The notes under the pieces were generated by a model. That model ran no database searches, was not told the DNA's origin, and saw only the letters and a list, made by a program, of their open reading frames with translations. Of a DNA stretch of 64,000 nucleotides, positions 10,588 to 22,983 are shown in pieces. Location of the stretch: NCBI RefSeq assembly GCF_030272615.1, contig NC_081413.1, positions 721,634,367-721,698,366 of the forward strand. Reading direction: 5' to 3'. Each line of letters begins with the position of its first letter. The stretch's first letter is position 1. The position numbers and the translations under genes are program-made. Source of the DNA: Cryptomeria japonica. Its lineage: Eukaryota > Streptophyta > Pinopsida > Cupressales > Cupressaceae.

Positions 10588-13500
10588 CTACCCATTCTAA
10601 CATTAATGGTTAATATCTTTCAAATCAAGGTGTACGTAATGATTAACATGTATCCACTGGCATACACAAGATATACACAAGGTAATCCATTTGTATCACT
10701 TAATCATTTAATTCCTTTCTATTCTAGAATTACATACACATTAAATATCCATTTACAACAATCTAATCCAATGCATCTCATTCTGAAATCAACCTACTAC
10801 AAGTCTTAATACATGTGCTCACAAGATACTAATTACATAGTTTTCTTTACCATTACATCTTTCTCAAGATACAAAAGCGCATGATAGCAATTCCAATTAC
10901 TTGAATTATGCTCCAAAGATCCATCCACATGAGATAATATAAAATCCATATCCACGCATGCAAGAATCTAATGAAGAACTTCCCAATGGAAGAAGACATC
11001 AAACCACCCCCCGTGCTAGGAGATGGCATGGGATTCCAACTCACTCAATACCTAGGCTGACACCTAACAACCAAGGGACCCAACATGACATCCACAAAGA
11101 CAACAACCATAACAATGAATCACATCCCATCACAAGGATAATCATAAATTAATAAACTACTAGAGGCATAATCATCAAAGGGCATAAGGATAATGGACAC
11201 ATGTAGGGAAGAGTGTCATCACATGCTATCCTCATGTGGAATCCGCCTCAAACTTGGAGCCAAACAAGGGAGGTCGATTCACCACTCCAACGGTCTTCTC
11301 AACCATAAATCCCAAAACCACTTCCCTGGGACCTGCCATTGGGGCATACAACTCAAATTCATTATCTTCATTATGGGCATTCTTAATTATCAAACCCACT
11401 AATCAATTATTATGGTTATCACTTGCAATTAATCATAAACTCTTCATGTGGTTCCATGATAGGTCTAGACCCTAAACATCCTTACAAGAAACCTCTTAGA
11501 AGCCTATTGCTCATGACCTCAGTCCTAAACATGCAAGAGACCACTCTCCCAACCATGGACCATAACCTTAGGGTGAAACATATAAACATAACAACATCAC
11601 AAGGAGGCTCAACATAAGATCCAACAATAACAACATCACACTTATACAAATCTAAAGCATAACAAGGACCATGAAGTCAACATGAACATCAAGCGCCTCA
11701 ATCATCAAAAGCACAACAATAAACAAGAGTAAGGTATACACCATCTTACCCATTAATAAGAAAATACAATCCTCAATAGTGGGTCACATCCATCCCACTG
11801 GAGCTCATATAAAATCAGCTTCAACAACAAAGCATTATCCTTCTTGTTGGATACAATTAACATATATACACAATCCTCAACAACAAGGCATTATCCCTCT
11901 TGCCAGAGCCAAAAAAATAAATAAATATCATTGCTGGACCAAAATCATCTCAAATAAACTCAAGATGTTCACAAAAAAGCCTCTGGTACAACCCCCAAAT
12001 CCGAAAAAGTAACCACATTAAGCAAAACTGGTAAACCAACAAGGCATGACAATTTAGTGCATGCAAGGACCAGATTAACACATATGGGGTATAGATTAGT
12101 GCATATGAGACATTCTCTAGTGCATACAAAGAAAACTTTAGTGCATATGAGATGCAAAATAACACATCCAAGAAAAAGTGTAAAAATGATGAAAAACGGA
12201 GGTATAAAGTTACGAATCCACTCAAAATTGCATATAGGCTCACAAATGAGGTACCTAACACTCCCATAAGGTGTGTAAGACCAAGATAAAGATAAATCAA
12301 GCCATAATTGGAGCAACAAGACCTCACAAGAGCATTTAAACTTCATTTCCCGACATCACACATACACAGTCATACATAGATATTGCTAAGAATCAAGTGA
12401 CATCACCATGTGACCGAATAAGGTAGAGAGAGAGGGTCTCATACATAAATTGAATGGGAAACAAGGACTCAAGAAGTCCATAGGGGAGAAAAAACAAGAA
12501 CTACAAACACAACAAATGCAGAATTGAAATTTCACGACAACACTCAACACAATAAGTAAAAAGCATAAAAATATTAATTTTTTTCCAACCTTAGTATATT
12601 TATATATTAATATTATTATCCTTTCTTCAATTACACTTCCCAATCTCCCACAGCCAATCTTTATACAAACATGGAATAAACAAATACTTTTAAAATCAAA
12701 ATGCAAGAGTAAAGGCATAGCTCCAACCTGGAAAATAGAGTGATGGCAAGAGAAATTGGATGAAGAGCAAAACCAAAATCTTCAATAGTCCAATCCAAGT
12801 TTCTGATCCAACCAAGCTCCAAATCGAAACAAAAAAAAAAACTCCAGCAACATTCAAAATTCTCCAAAGTCATAGAAAAACAAATAAAAATATTCCAATA
12901 AATTATATTCTATACCAACCCCCTTCCAAAAATTGAGGTAAGGTTATAAAATAATATTATTTACTTACCCCCAAATCTCAACCAATAAAATAATAGGGTA
13001 GGTATAAACATAATATTACATTACTCAATTAGTAACAAGAGAATGTAATATAATAACCAATAATAATAATAATAAATCAAAGGCAATATAAATAAATGCT
13101 CCTATTAAAAATATAAAACCACAAATAATATAAATAAATAAACAAACAATTATATAATAATATCCTCACAATCACAACTCTCAAGAGAGCCAATCATAAC
13201 AAGGGGTAGGTACATAAGTAATAACAAATAAATAAATAAATAAATAATCAAAATAATAAATAATTAGATAAACGATAAATACCACAACAATAAATTCATA
13301 TATAAATAAACAATAAAGAAGATAAATAAATAAATAAACAATAGACAAATAAACAAAATGGGTAATAAATAAGTAAGTGTATGGACAAGCATAAATGCTT
13401 CAACTAGTAATTAAACAATAAATAAATAAATCAATAATTAAATGTACATATACATATAAATGCTCTAGCCAATATAATTTAAACTCAATACTATAAATAT

Positions 13501-13650
13501 CTCCCACATGTACATATAAAATATAACAAATAAATAAATGAATGTACAAATAGGCATAAATACTCAACCAATAATAAATAAATAAATAAATAATAATCCA
13601 AAAAATCAAAAGATCAAATAATAAACATTCAATTAAACATTAGACCATAA

Positions 13651-13687
<37 letters not shown>

Positions 13688-16011
13688 TAAAATCATCAAT
13701 TAAATACAAATTCATGAAATAAACATCAGCAAATAATAAATCTCTAATAATAATAATTCACACGTTAATATCAAATATTAATGTCATCCATTAATTTAAT
13801 TTAATACTAAATAAAATATATAAATCGATTAATTATTAATTAATAAATAATCACAAACTCACAAGGCAACCTGACATAGGTTTGAACAACATACCACATG
13901 ACACAGATCAACAACTCAAGTCAAGACACTAACTGACAAGTTATCAACTTAAGCCTAAAGTATGAGAGGGAAACTGATGGGGAGGGGTTCTCAAAGAGAG
14001 TTTCACCTTGCTCAATATGTAGTTGGGTGATATTTTAGTGGGCTCCTTTCACTTCTCACTTGTCATTTAACAAACCAAAATATTCAAACTCTCTTGGAGT
14101 GTTCCCTATCAAGTTGTGCTCAATAGTTGCTTCAAGCATGGTTGAGATTCACAAGGGTAAATCCAACCTTTAAGCTATGCAATCCTCTAACATGTACTTG
14201 TAGGGGTTGTAAAAGGTGTTCTAAAGGTGTTTCCATGCCATTCAACTGGTTCTTCAATTGGTTTTCTATCATTTCTTCATCGTTCTCTCTTTCTCCTATT
14301 TTCTAGGCCTAGTAGCCCTACAGCCCCAATTAGCCCTACTTTTTTGGTTTTTGGGAAATTATTCAAAAATCACTCAAAGAACCTTCCAACATCTTTGGTG
14401 ATCTGAGTACCCTTTTGGATGAACTTTTGGATCCACTAGGTGAGATAGTCAAGTTTGTCCATAATGGTACGAAACCCAAAAATGGCATTTATAGAGGGTT
14501 TGGGACTTAGCAGTCTTCTCCAATGGGTTTGTTGTTTCCTCTACTCTGTCACACCTCTACCTTTTCACATAGACTTTTCCACACATTACTTTCTCATTCC
14601 AAACACTTGGCACCTTCACAACTGGTCATCCCTACAAGCATATGCAACATTTCAATTAGTTTCCTAATCGGGCTATGACTGAGTTCGCTTAGGAAATGAT
14701 GGAAAGTTTCTTCTCAATAATTTCCAAGCCAATACAAAACATATTTATACTATACAAGGGTTCCATAACTCAAGTCCCAAGGTTTATTGAGCAAAATTCA
14801 AGGGATTTCAAGCTGGAACCATAACTGGGCTCTTAAACCCTTGCTCAAGCCGAGAGCAATGCAAATTTAACAACACACTTCAAACCTACACTAAAAACAA
14901 TTACAAACACCTTCTGAGAACTACAATGTCATACACCAAACATTCATGAAAGAACAGTAGCAAGGTCAATCCATTTGGTATAGATTACTGCTCAAAAGAT
15001 GAGAAAATTACAAGGTAAAATCTAGAAAATGTCTTCACAATCTATTCAAACTTGCTCAAGGCTTTTGCCAACCCATGTACAATCATTCTTAGGGAATTTT
15101 ATATGACATATGGATCCTAACCAACTCTTCATTAGTTGCCTAACCACCAATGTGCTAAAAAATGCAAAAGTTGCAAAATGTTGTCAAGCAACAATGACAA
15201 CGTTTGCTCAAATGTGCATTTTTACATTTTATGCATTTCTACTCATCCTAAACCTCCTAGGATGACTCCCTAACATTAAAATGACATTCCTAAATGCCAA
15301 ATAAGGCTTTACAATGCATTTTACATCAAAATGCAAATTTATGCCATTTTAGGCTTACAAGGGCTCATAGGCCAAATTTGAGCAAACAAATAACCTAATT
15401 GACAATCATCCCTCAAATGCATATCCAACACACATGTGGACCTCTGAGTAGTCCATTATTCAAAAATCTAATCCAAAATAAGGACTAACACACTAAAATC
15501 TGGAAAGTGCATCAACAAAGTGGTTATAAGCTAGGTGCTCCTGCACCATAAACACATACCATCTTCGATAACTTGCCATTGGGATAAGACATGCTCAGAC
15601 TTGTGAGACCAAGTGGAGTCGATGTCTGGTACCTACAATCCTGCACCCACTAAAACATAATACAACATATGTACGATACATATACATCATAAATGATCAG
15701 GAAAGTGATAGAGAATAGCAATGCCATAGATATCATCCTTATCACAAAGACACTACAATATAGTCACAATCATCATAAGATCAACTCAATCATCATCATA
15801 ATTATGGAATAGGGTTAGCATAATCAAGATGCCATCACAACCTCATAAGTAAATAAAATCCATACATGAGTAGTGAGTTCATAAGCCTGATCAATATATT
15901 AGTCCAAGACATAGCTTCATCCACATAAATCATAATGAATCCACTAATGTCAAAGAGACTATCAGAGCACAAAACTAAAAGTGTATATCACATCTTCTCA
16001 TAAGGGATGAG
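10588..16011. other. AT-rich intergenic DNA without recognised genes
   Basis: Only short ORFs without recognisable motifs. 12050-12150 has degenerate repeats of AGTGCATATGAGA. 13050-13860 is extremely AT-rich with many AAATAAAT words and includes the trinucleotide repeat listed separately. 14000-15700 has long A/T-biased sequence with no coding signature. It probably consists of decayed retroelements, but no LTR pair was found. Confidence 0.45.
13650..13688. repeat. (AAT)n microsatellite
   Basis: About 12 uninterrupted AAT/ATA units inside an AT-rich stretch with further AAATA-type runs on both sides. Confidence 0.9.
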
Positions 16012-16197
16012 TCAGGGAGGGGCACTACATAGAGATATGTCCAACACTTTGAAGGATGACTCTTCAATGTGCGTTAAATATTCTTCTACTAATTTAAATA
16101 TGTTCAAGATATCATCTCTTGATTGTAATTGAGTGTTAAGCTTGCTGCCTACTTCATATAGTGATCTTGCCAATGGTTTGATGTCTTTCGTTGTCAT
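16012..16197 (-). pseudogene. Possible PDS5-like (cohesin-associated) N-terminal fragment
   Basis: A 61-codon frame starting MTTKDIKPLARSLYEVGSKL and going on with a pattern of Ser/Asp followed by LVEEYLTHIEESSFKV. The pattern (GSKL, spaced helix, E..L..IE.S) resembles the start of plant sister-chromatid cohesion protein PDS5, which reads roughly GxKLxxPPSSxxxLLxLLxxxExxLxxVEQSP. No further exons are visible. This was judged from memory of the family only; it could be chance. Confidence 0.25.
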
Positions 16198-16319
16198 GAT
16201 TAAGTAAGTTTCTCAACATTTAACCAAAGTCTGGCTGCTTCATTAGTTATACTTATGATTTGTAGATTATTTTGAACATGCTTCAATTTGTGTGAATATG
16301 AGATGCTATCAACAAACTA

Positions 16320-17231
16320 GTGTAAGTTCTGACTATAAGATCCCAAGAACCATTGGTTGTTGATTCAACTATAACATATAAGAATACTGATAATAATATA
16401 GATTTATATATTTGTAAAATTTACTATATTATGTTCACAAGAATGTTTCTTTGATCCTTATGTCTCAAGATCGTTTTGCCAAAACTATTTCTATTGTATC
16501 ATGCAATATGCTATACCTTGGTTAAAAATCATATTTAATTTTAATCCTTAAGTTCCAGTGATAATCGTGGGCATTGTTTCTGCTAGTCTAGTACTTTTTA
16601 ACATGCGTCAGTGACCTTGTAAAATAGCGGCAACAAGACCTTCACTTGGCTGCCCTAGCAATCTACTACGAATTAATAAAATAAGTAACCCAAATCTTCA
16701 CACCCTAATATATATGCTATGAAATATTGTGTTTTTCAAGAGAAATCATATCTCTTGGAAAGAGATATAAAGCATTAATAAATATTGTGAACATGGATTT
16801 ATTGGAAGACTTTGTTGCCTGTTAATTTCTAGATTTGGATGGCTCTAGTAGAGTAGCATTTTATAACATGGAGGCATATGTTTCAAGTACATAAATAGGG
16901 CAAGGCTTCATAACAAAATCACATAATTAAAAGGATATCAATCATGAAAAGCATTCAAGTTTCAAGGCCTATAATCTATTTTATATAGGCAGAATCATAC
17001 ACAACTTGATGCTTGTTTATAAGGACAATAAATCAAGAACAACAATTAGAGTTGCATTAAGATCGCTATCATCTTCTTGTGCATACAAATTAGACTTCAT
17101 ATTAGAAATTCAAGAAATTTGTAATCATTCTTAATTATCCAATACCTTATCATTCATTTTTAATTGTTCATTTGTTAAATATATTGCAATTTAGTGGATA
17201 TATTTCATTGTTCCTAAAAGGGGACATTACA
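16320..17231 (+). repeat. Probable LTR of an old retroelement
   Basis: The region ends AAAAGGGGACATTACA at 17231 and is followed after two bases by TAGTATCAGAGC (17234-17245), a variant of the TGGTATCAGAGC site that pairs with initiator tRNA-Met. The start TGTAAG near 16320 is a guess from the TG...CA rule. No second LTR copy is visible in the window apart from the inverted duplicate. The same terminal word AAAAGGGGACATTACA recurs at 53923. Confidence 0.5.
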
Positions 17232-17291
17232 AGTAGTATCAGAGCTAATAAACTTGGCAGCCTATTGGGGAGACTTCAAAATTGTTTCAAG

Positions 17292-17438
17292 ATGAATACA
17301 ATTCAAGAGCTTGTAGAAAAACTAAAACAAAATCTCCAAAAGAGTGATAGGAATTTAGCCAAATGGGGTGAGTTAAGTGTTGAACTAAGGAGAAGAATGA
17401 AGGAAGAGGAAGAAGAGTACAAACCAAAGAAGGACTAA
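17292..17438 (+). pseudogene. Gag-like N-terminal fragment of the old retroelement
   Basis: 48 codons (MNTIQELVEKLKQNLQKSDR through a very acidic EEEEEYKPKKD) beginning ~47 bp after the tRNA-Met-like primer site, the usual place of a gag start. It is predicted helical and highly charged. Downstream the frame is broken by stops and shifts. The inverted copy has the same ORF at 62890-63036 with one visible change (YTPKK). Confidence 0.5.
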
Positions 17439-18159
17439 AAAAAAGGCAAATCACCTATCCAAAAGCCAAAATTGAAGGTTGTGCTAATAGAGATCTTACA
17501 ACTGCCCATGATCTCATGCTAGCATTTCAAGAGATTTAAAACAAGGAAATGGTCTCCAACATCTCTAAAAATCGAGAGATAGTTATACCTTCATATGCTT
17601 CTTCAATCACCAATGAAATGAGTCAAGATGATTACAATATTTCTCTTACTCTATCTCAAGAGTCATGCATTAAGGATAACTTATCTAGTGATCATAAATC
17701 AAATTATTTGAAGTTGCTTAGAAATTAGAAGGTTGTTCATGATTCTCTTGTGCCTCATAAAGAACACATGGTATCCACTAACAAGTCAATGGTTGTGGAT
17801 TAGAAGAATAATAGTTCTAATCAGAGGAAAATAAACAAAGAAATGTTACATTGAAGGATAGAGACAAGAATATGAGAAATATTTTTTACGAAGCAATGGC
17901 AAGCAAGGAACCAGCGAAACTAATGGACAATGTAGAAGATGTGGAAAAAACTTTGCGACTATGTGAATGTTAGAATGATAAATCTTAACATGCCAAGATG
18001 ATATCTTCTCAAGCAAAGACATCGACACTTGGATGAACAAGAGATGAATTGTGATTTCAATATTACATTAGGAATTTTGCATGTACACTTGCCTAGTCAT
18101 GAAAGTCAACCAATAGCATTGAAGACTTTAAAGGATGATCACCAAAGGAAGTGAGTTTT
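17439..18159 (+). pseudogene. Decayed internal region of the old retroelement
   Basis: Low-complexity, A-rich sequence with short coding-like stretches and many stops. It runs into the insertion site of element 2 and continues at 34354. Confidence 0.4.
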
Positions 18160-18164
18160 AATAG
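18160..18164. repeat. Target site duplication, left (AATAG)
   Basis: AATAG immediately before the 5' LTR of element 2, repeated right after the 3' LTR at 34349-34353. The empty allele-like copy at 62164-62168 has it once. Confidence 0.95.
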
Positions 18165-18931
18165 TGTAGACACCCAAAATTGTCCAATCTAATTAAATAA
18201 ATATTTTAATTTATTTAATTACTTTATCCTAATTCTTCTATTAATTAAATAAATCTTTATTTATTTAATTAATTCATTTATCCTCTTCTAGCTTTCTTTC
18301 TCATTTAAATAAATACATTTATTTATTTAAATTATCCTTTTTCCTAAATTAAATAAATATTTTATTTATTTAATTGATCCCACTTCCTCTATTAATTAAA
18401 TAAATCTTTATTTATTTAATTAATTCATTAACCTTTTCTACTTATGACACATGTCATTCATCTCTTAATTCATACACTACCTACCTCTTTCATTATTTTA
18501 TTATTTCTTTTACCTACCCTCTAATCATAGCCGACCTCCTTTTACACCTCTCAATCTTATCTCTCCATTTCATATAGTGTCTTCTATATAAGAGGATACT
18601 TCCTTCATTATCAAACCCTAATCATCTTTTATGCTATTGACTACATTACGATCCTACTTGCAACCACATTCCATTCTTTGTTGAGCTCTTGTGCACATGA
18701 AATCTGAGAGCAAATATATCAAGCAAGATCAATGGAGAAAGGAAGAATGGAGATCAAAACCCTATTGGACATGTGATGGTATAATCTTTGTGATTTCATT
18801 TGATTTGCATTGTCTTAGGTAATCTTCATATGTTATGGTGGATCTTTGTTGTTGTTAGGCTAGGGTTTTGTGGTTGAATTCATTTAGCCTTTCAATATTG
18901 TTATTATTGCTATCCATTTTCACCATATACA
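18165..18931 (+). repeat. 5' LTR of element 2
   Basis: TGTAGACACC to CATATACA. Five AT-only palindromes lie at 18191-18220, 18241-18272, 18303-18332, 18347-18375 and 18392-18423. A TATA box (CTATATAAGA) is at 18584-18593, so U3 would cover about the first 450 bp. Confidence 0.95.
18584..18593 (+). promoter_or_regulatory. LTR TATA box
   Basis: CTATATAAGA in the middle of the 5' LTR; the 3' LTR has CTATATAAAA at 34001-34010. Position and sequence fit the RNA polymerase II promoter of an LTR. Confidence 0.55.
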
Positions 18932-18961
18932 TTTTGGCATGCCCGGTGGGACTCTTGTCCC
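18932..18961 (+). promoter_or_regulatory. Primer binding site region, element 2
   Basis: TTTTGGCATGCCCGGTGGGA directly after the LTR end. It is the same as in element 1 except for one base. The primer tRNA was not identified. Confidence 0.7.
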
Positions 18962-19039
18962 TTTTGTATTTAACATTTTTGTTGCAGATCTTGTGTTTTG
19001 AAGTTGCAGATTTGACGTTTTCGGCAGCATTTTGATATT

Positions 19040-19303
19040 TTCGCATCTGCGTACTTTCGGATCGCGTTTTTGATTTGCTGGCACGTCTGCGACATCTGGA
19101 ATCGCGTCTATGTTATTGGCAGTATTTTATTTTGCAGGTTCTGAGAAAGCGCGTTTGTGTTATTAAGTCACGTCTATGGTTTTTTTAGCCGCATCTGTGT
19201 CCAGAAGTCGCGTCTGCGTTCTGGAGCCGCGTCTGTGTCTCACAGAATCGCGTCTGCGACATGAAGTCGCGTCTGTGTTAAGGGTAATCGCGTTTATGTT
19301 TAC
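19040..19303 (+). repeat. CGCGTCTGTG-type array 1, element 2 leader
   Basis: Around ten words such as CGCGTCTGTGTT, CGCGTCTGCG and CACGTCTATG, spaced about 20-25 bp with variable spacers. Not a simple tandem repeat, because only the word is conserved. Confidence 0.7.
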
Positions 19304-20514
19304 TAATTTCAAATTTTGAGTTATTGATTCAGTTTTGGGTTTTGCATTTAGGGTTTCAGATCTGGTTTATTTTGCGCTAACATTTTCAGATCTAGCTAAC
19401 GAAATTGGTGCAGCTTGTCTTGAAAGCAAAATCGTTTGGTTGAAGGCCCCTATTTTCACAAAGTCTTTTGAGTTTAAAATTTACCTAACTTGTGTGCTTG
19501 CAGGAAGGGGTGATTATTTGAAACAATCCAAACTACTAATAAATCTTTATTGCAGGTCCTTGGCAAGGGTTTTTTGGATTTTTATTGTGTGTCTTGTTTT
19601 CATAGACTAGCAAACACTTCAATTGGTGCACTAAAATTGAATCATTGTCTTTTGTGTCTTAAGCAATAGGCTCTTTTTGTTTAATCTTTAGAGGGTCTGT
19701 CTTCCCGTGTGGTCATTAGGACTACTAGTGAGAAGAGAACAACCCAAGTGGTAGCAAGGAAAACCCACCTCTTCTGAACCACTATAAACAACTGTATTCA
19801 TAGTGAAAACTATGGATAACATGTGCTGATTAGTTCATACCGACACTATGTCTCCCCATAAACCTGTTTGATCAAATTTATTTGATCAGTTGTAGGGCGT
19901 AACCCCTACCGGCTGGGAGCCTTCTATATTTACAGAGCTGAAAGTGTCGCATGTATGGCCACACGAGCGGATGCCCTTACTAGCACCTTTTTGTTTTAGA
20001 AGCCCAAATCCTTCTAGTTGTTGGGGCAGGAGGTCGGACCTCTGGTAGCAGCCCACACACATACGGTTCTTAGTAGAGATACAAAGTTCGCCATGGGGAG
20101 TTTTCGTGGGGACTGATGCTTGGCTGACCCGAGAAGTGAGTGTCGAGGGTGGAGCCAGTGAGGTCAAGCATCTAAGTATCTGCTCTGAATAGCATAGCCT
20201 CGAGGGTAAAACCCCATGTGGGATCAACAACTATTGTCTTGGCTAGCCATAAGAATTGTGCTTGAATTATTTTAAACATTCAAACATTCAAGACCAAAAA
20301 GCAAAACATTGTGTCTTTTATGTCTTCAAGTGTATGCAAAACATTTTTATATCAAACAACAAACTTTTTATTGGAGTCATTTTGAGTCTAAACACTTGCA
20401 AACATTGAGTTCTCATCAACACTGTGCCCTCTTGTCATGAAAAATAGTCAAACAGTTAGATTTGGTCACAACAAAATGACTTCACATATTGGAAAAAATT
20501 GCACAAATTTTGCA

Positions 20515-20680
20515 GAAACGCGTCTGTGTTGGACATAATAGCGTCTGTGTTGTATAACCGCGTCTGTGTTTACAGAATCAACATTACACTTTGCAAAAAA
20601 AAAAAATCTCAGAAGTGCATCTATGTTGAACAGAGCCACGTTTGTGTTAGGAAACCGCATCTGTAAAGTATACAGGCACA
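20515..20680 (+). repeat. CGCGTCTGTG-type array 2, element 2 leader
   Basis: Six or so words (GCGTCTGTGTT and decayed forms CATCTATGTT) at about 20-30 bp spacing. Confidence 0.65.
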
Positions 20681-21180
20681 TCTATGTTTAGAATTGAAAA
20701 GACTTTTACAGTCCAGCAAACAACCACAGTCAGTTTCGAAATTCTTGAGCTTCCTAGGTCATTTTCTCCAGGGTTTCATTTAGTAGTCAACCTGTCCTTG
20801 GGTCTCACAAAGTCCATCATTGCTTTACACCTTACATTTCATTCACATTTGTCTAAACTTGAGTCAAAGGGTCACTTGCTTGTCCTCACCATACTTTGTC
20901 AACACACTACATACAACAACACTTTGCTAAGTGGTCCCTCATCAAGATTTCTTACCTTTGGGTCTCATTTGGTCTTACTTAGAGTCAAGGTCAACTTACC
21001 TCATCAAGAGAAACTATCCTCTCTTTGGAAGTCACACCTACTCTACTACATACATACTTGGTCTTACACTTTGGACATTGCAAGTAAACCTCAGATTCAT
21101 TTACATTCCATCCAACCCTTGGTCTTCCATACTTTTTCCATTTTCATCTAGTCTCACACATCTCGGTCAATACCTATTTC

Positions 21181-22983
21181 ATGGTTGAAACTCGTCTTCA
21201 AAAATTTAGGAGAGAAACTAAAGAGGCTCAAGAGTCCACAAACATGAGTTCTTATGAGTATGACAATGATATCTTTTTCAATTCCGATCATAGTACACTA
21301 CCTGACATGGATGCCTATAGAAACATTCCAAATTTTGAGAACATGGACACTACAAACAACAATGATACACACAATGACAATATGGATAACTTTTCTGTAC
21401 ATTCAGCAGATGTGGAAGAATCTATTATGAATCCCCATTTCAATCGATTGGTTGAGGAAATAATGAGGAGGGATAGACAATACTTCTTACAAATGATGGC
21501 ACAAAGTGGAGCCAAGATACCTCATGATTTTGACATATCTCAAATAATGGAAAATCGACCTTTGCAACAAACTCACTACAACATGGATCAAAGGAGGCCT
21601 AATAGTGGAGGCAATAGAGGACCACATATGGTACTTGAATCACCATCATCTTTGTTTCAAAAACCAGAGGTCCCACACACACATGGTCAAGTATATGATA
21701 CTCACCTTCGCAGACCATTATGGAAGTCTTATGCAGAAAGATATGCTCAATCACATACCAATGCTAAGGATCAACCACCAAAGCAATTGGATATTCAAAG
21801 GCATGCTCAAAATTTGGACATAAGGAAACCCCGTGTCAAATTTGGGGGCAACACATTAGAACATGACATGCCTGTAGAGTATGGTATACATGGACAAAAT
21901 AGATATTGTGTTCTTCAACATGAATCTATACCAAGTGGTCCATATACGCAGCATCATTATAGACCTCCTCCATATGAACATGTGTATGATCAATATCATC
22001 CATATATGCAACATGCTCCTCCTCCAATTGGTGCCTCAAGCATGGGGTATGGTCCAAGAAGTCAATCTCCACCTAAGAGCAATTTGGAGCAACAAATCAG
22101 GGACTTACAAAAGAAAATGGAGGACATAAATACACCAAAGCCAACATACACAATGAGAGACATATGTCCCTATCCATTGGACAAAAGCATTCCAATGCCT
22201 CCTTTTCCTACACACTTTGTGATGCCTAAGTTTGATAAGTATAGAGGAAAAGGGGATCCTAAGGCACACATAAGACAGTTTTTCATAGCTTGCATTGAGG
22301 TAGCAGTAGAAGAGACATATTTGATGAGATTATTCCCACAAAGCCTAGGTGTTCAAGCTATGGAATGGTTCTCCCAGCTTCCACCTGGAATTAAGTCATG
22401 GGGTGACTTAGCAGAGGCATTTATTCAACATTTCTCCTACAACATAGAGACAGACATATCAGTCACTACTTTGTGCAACACCAAGCAAAAAGATGGAGAG
22501 TATTTTTCATCATTTTTACAAAGATGGAGGAATCTAGCCAGCAGATGCTCTTGTGAAATCCCACAAAAACAAATGGTAGAAATGTTCACCCAAAATGTTA
22601 ACAAAGAGATTGGTTATGACTTAAGGAAAGCTTGTTTGTCCACCTTCAAGGATGTTATTGAAAAAGGCTTAGCAACAGAAAAGGTCCTAATTGAACAAGG
22701 AGTCATTAAGATATTCAAGGAAAACAAAGATGACTTTAAGGGAAAAGACAAACCAAGATTTTGGAACAAAAACAAGAACACAGTCAATGATGGTGTTGTT
22801 GATGCCAACACAGTGCGACCCAAATTCATCTTTTCAGGATCAAGTTCTACAAACAATCAAATAAATACACAAACAACTTCCAGATCACGAAGGAAGTACA
22901 CTCCATTGGGAGAACCACTTGAGTCAGTTTTCAAAAAGCTAGTGGCAAACAAAGTAATCACAGTTCCAGATTTTCCTCCATAA
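21181..22983 (+). CDS. gag: Gag of element 2 (truncated by a premature stop)
   Basis: 600 codons from ATG (MVETRLQKFRRETKEAQEST). The N-terminal part is Asn/Gln/Pro/Tyr-rich. The gag core lies at about residues 340-510 (AMEWFSQLPPGIKSWGDLAE). The TAA at 22981-22983 replaces a Tyr codon present in element 1. The reading continues in the same frame to 23481 with the knuckle CEFHKSKCHKTGNC. Gag would form the virus-like particle in the cytoplasm. About 70 percent of residues agree with element 1 in the N-terminal part and more in the core. Confidence 0.88.
   Translation: MVETRLQKFRRETKEAQESTNMSSYEYDNDIFFNSDHSTLPDMDAYRNIPNFENMDTTNNNDTHNDNMDNFSVHSADVEESIMNPHFNRLVEEIMRRDRQYFLQMMAQSGAKIPHDFDISQIMENRPLQQTHYNMDQRRPNSGGNRGPHMVLESPSSLFQKPEVPHTHGQVYDTHLRRPLWKSYAERYAQSHTNAKDQPPKQLDIQRHAQNLDIRKPRVKFGGNTLEHDMPVEYGIHGQNRYCVLQHESIPSGPYTQHHYRPPPYEHVYDQYHPYMQHAPPPIGASSMGYGPRSQSPPKSNLEQQIRDLQKKMEDINTPKPTYTMRDICPYPLDKSIPMPPFPTHFVMPKFDKYRGKGDPKAHIRQFFIACIEVAVEETYLMRLFPQSLGVQAMEWFSQLPPGIKSWGDLAEAFIQHFSYNIETDISVTTLCNTKQKDGEYFSSFLQRWRNLASRCSCEIPQKQMVEMFTQNVNKEIGYDLRKACLSTFKDVIEKGLATEKVLIEQGVIKIFKENKDDFKGKDKPRFWNKNKNTVNDGVVDANTVRPKFIFSGSSSTNNQINTQTTSRSRRKYTPLGEPLESVFKKLVANKVITVPDFPP

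Larger units (their letters stand above)
18962..21180 (+). other. Leader region of element 2
   Basis: 2.2 kb before the gag ATG. It contains motif array 1 (19040-19303), a conserved block (19310-20270) and motif array 2 (20515-20680). The block includes a segment (19886-20230) that is open for 114 codons on the minus strand in both elements. 20700-21180 matches element 1 at 7558-7980. No sense ORF with recognisable function; ORF-like stretches at 20684-21151 are not collinear in element 1. Confidence 0.65.

Noticed and set aside
11779-12346. Overlapping ORFs of 77-125 codons
   Set aside because: Frames on both strands overlap, composition is biased and no motif is recognisable; judged to be chance.
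13050-13860. Origin or centromere-like AT-rich region
   Set aside because: AT richness and simple repeats are common in conifer-type intergenic DNA, and no satellite periodicity was seen.
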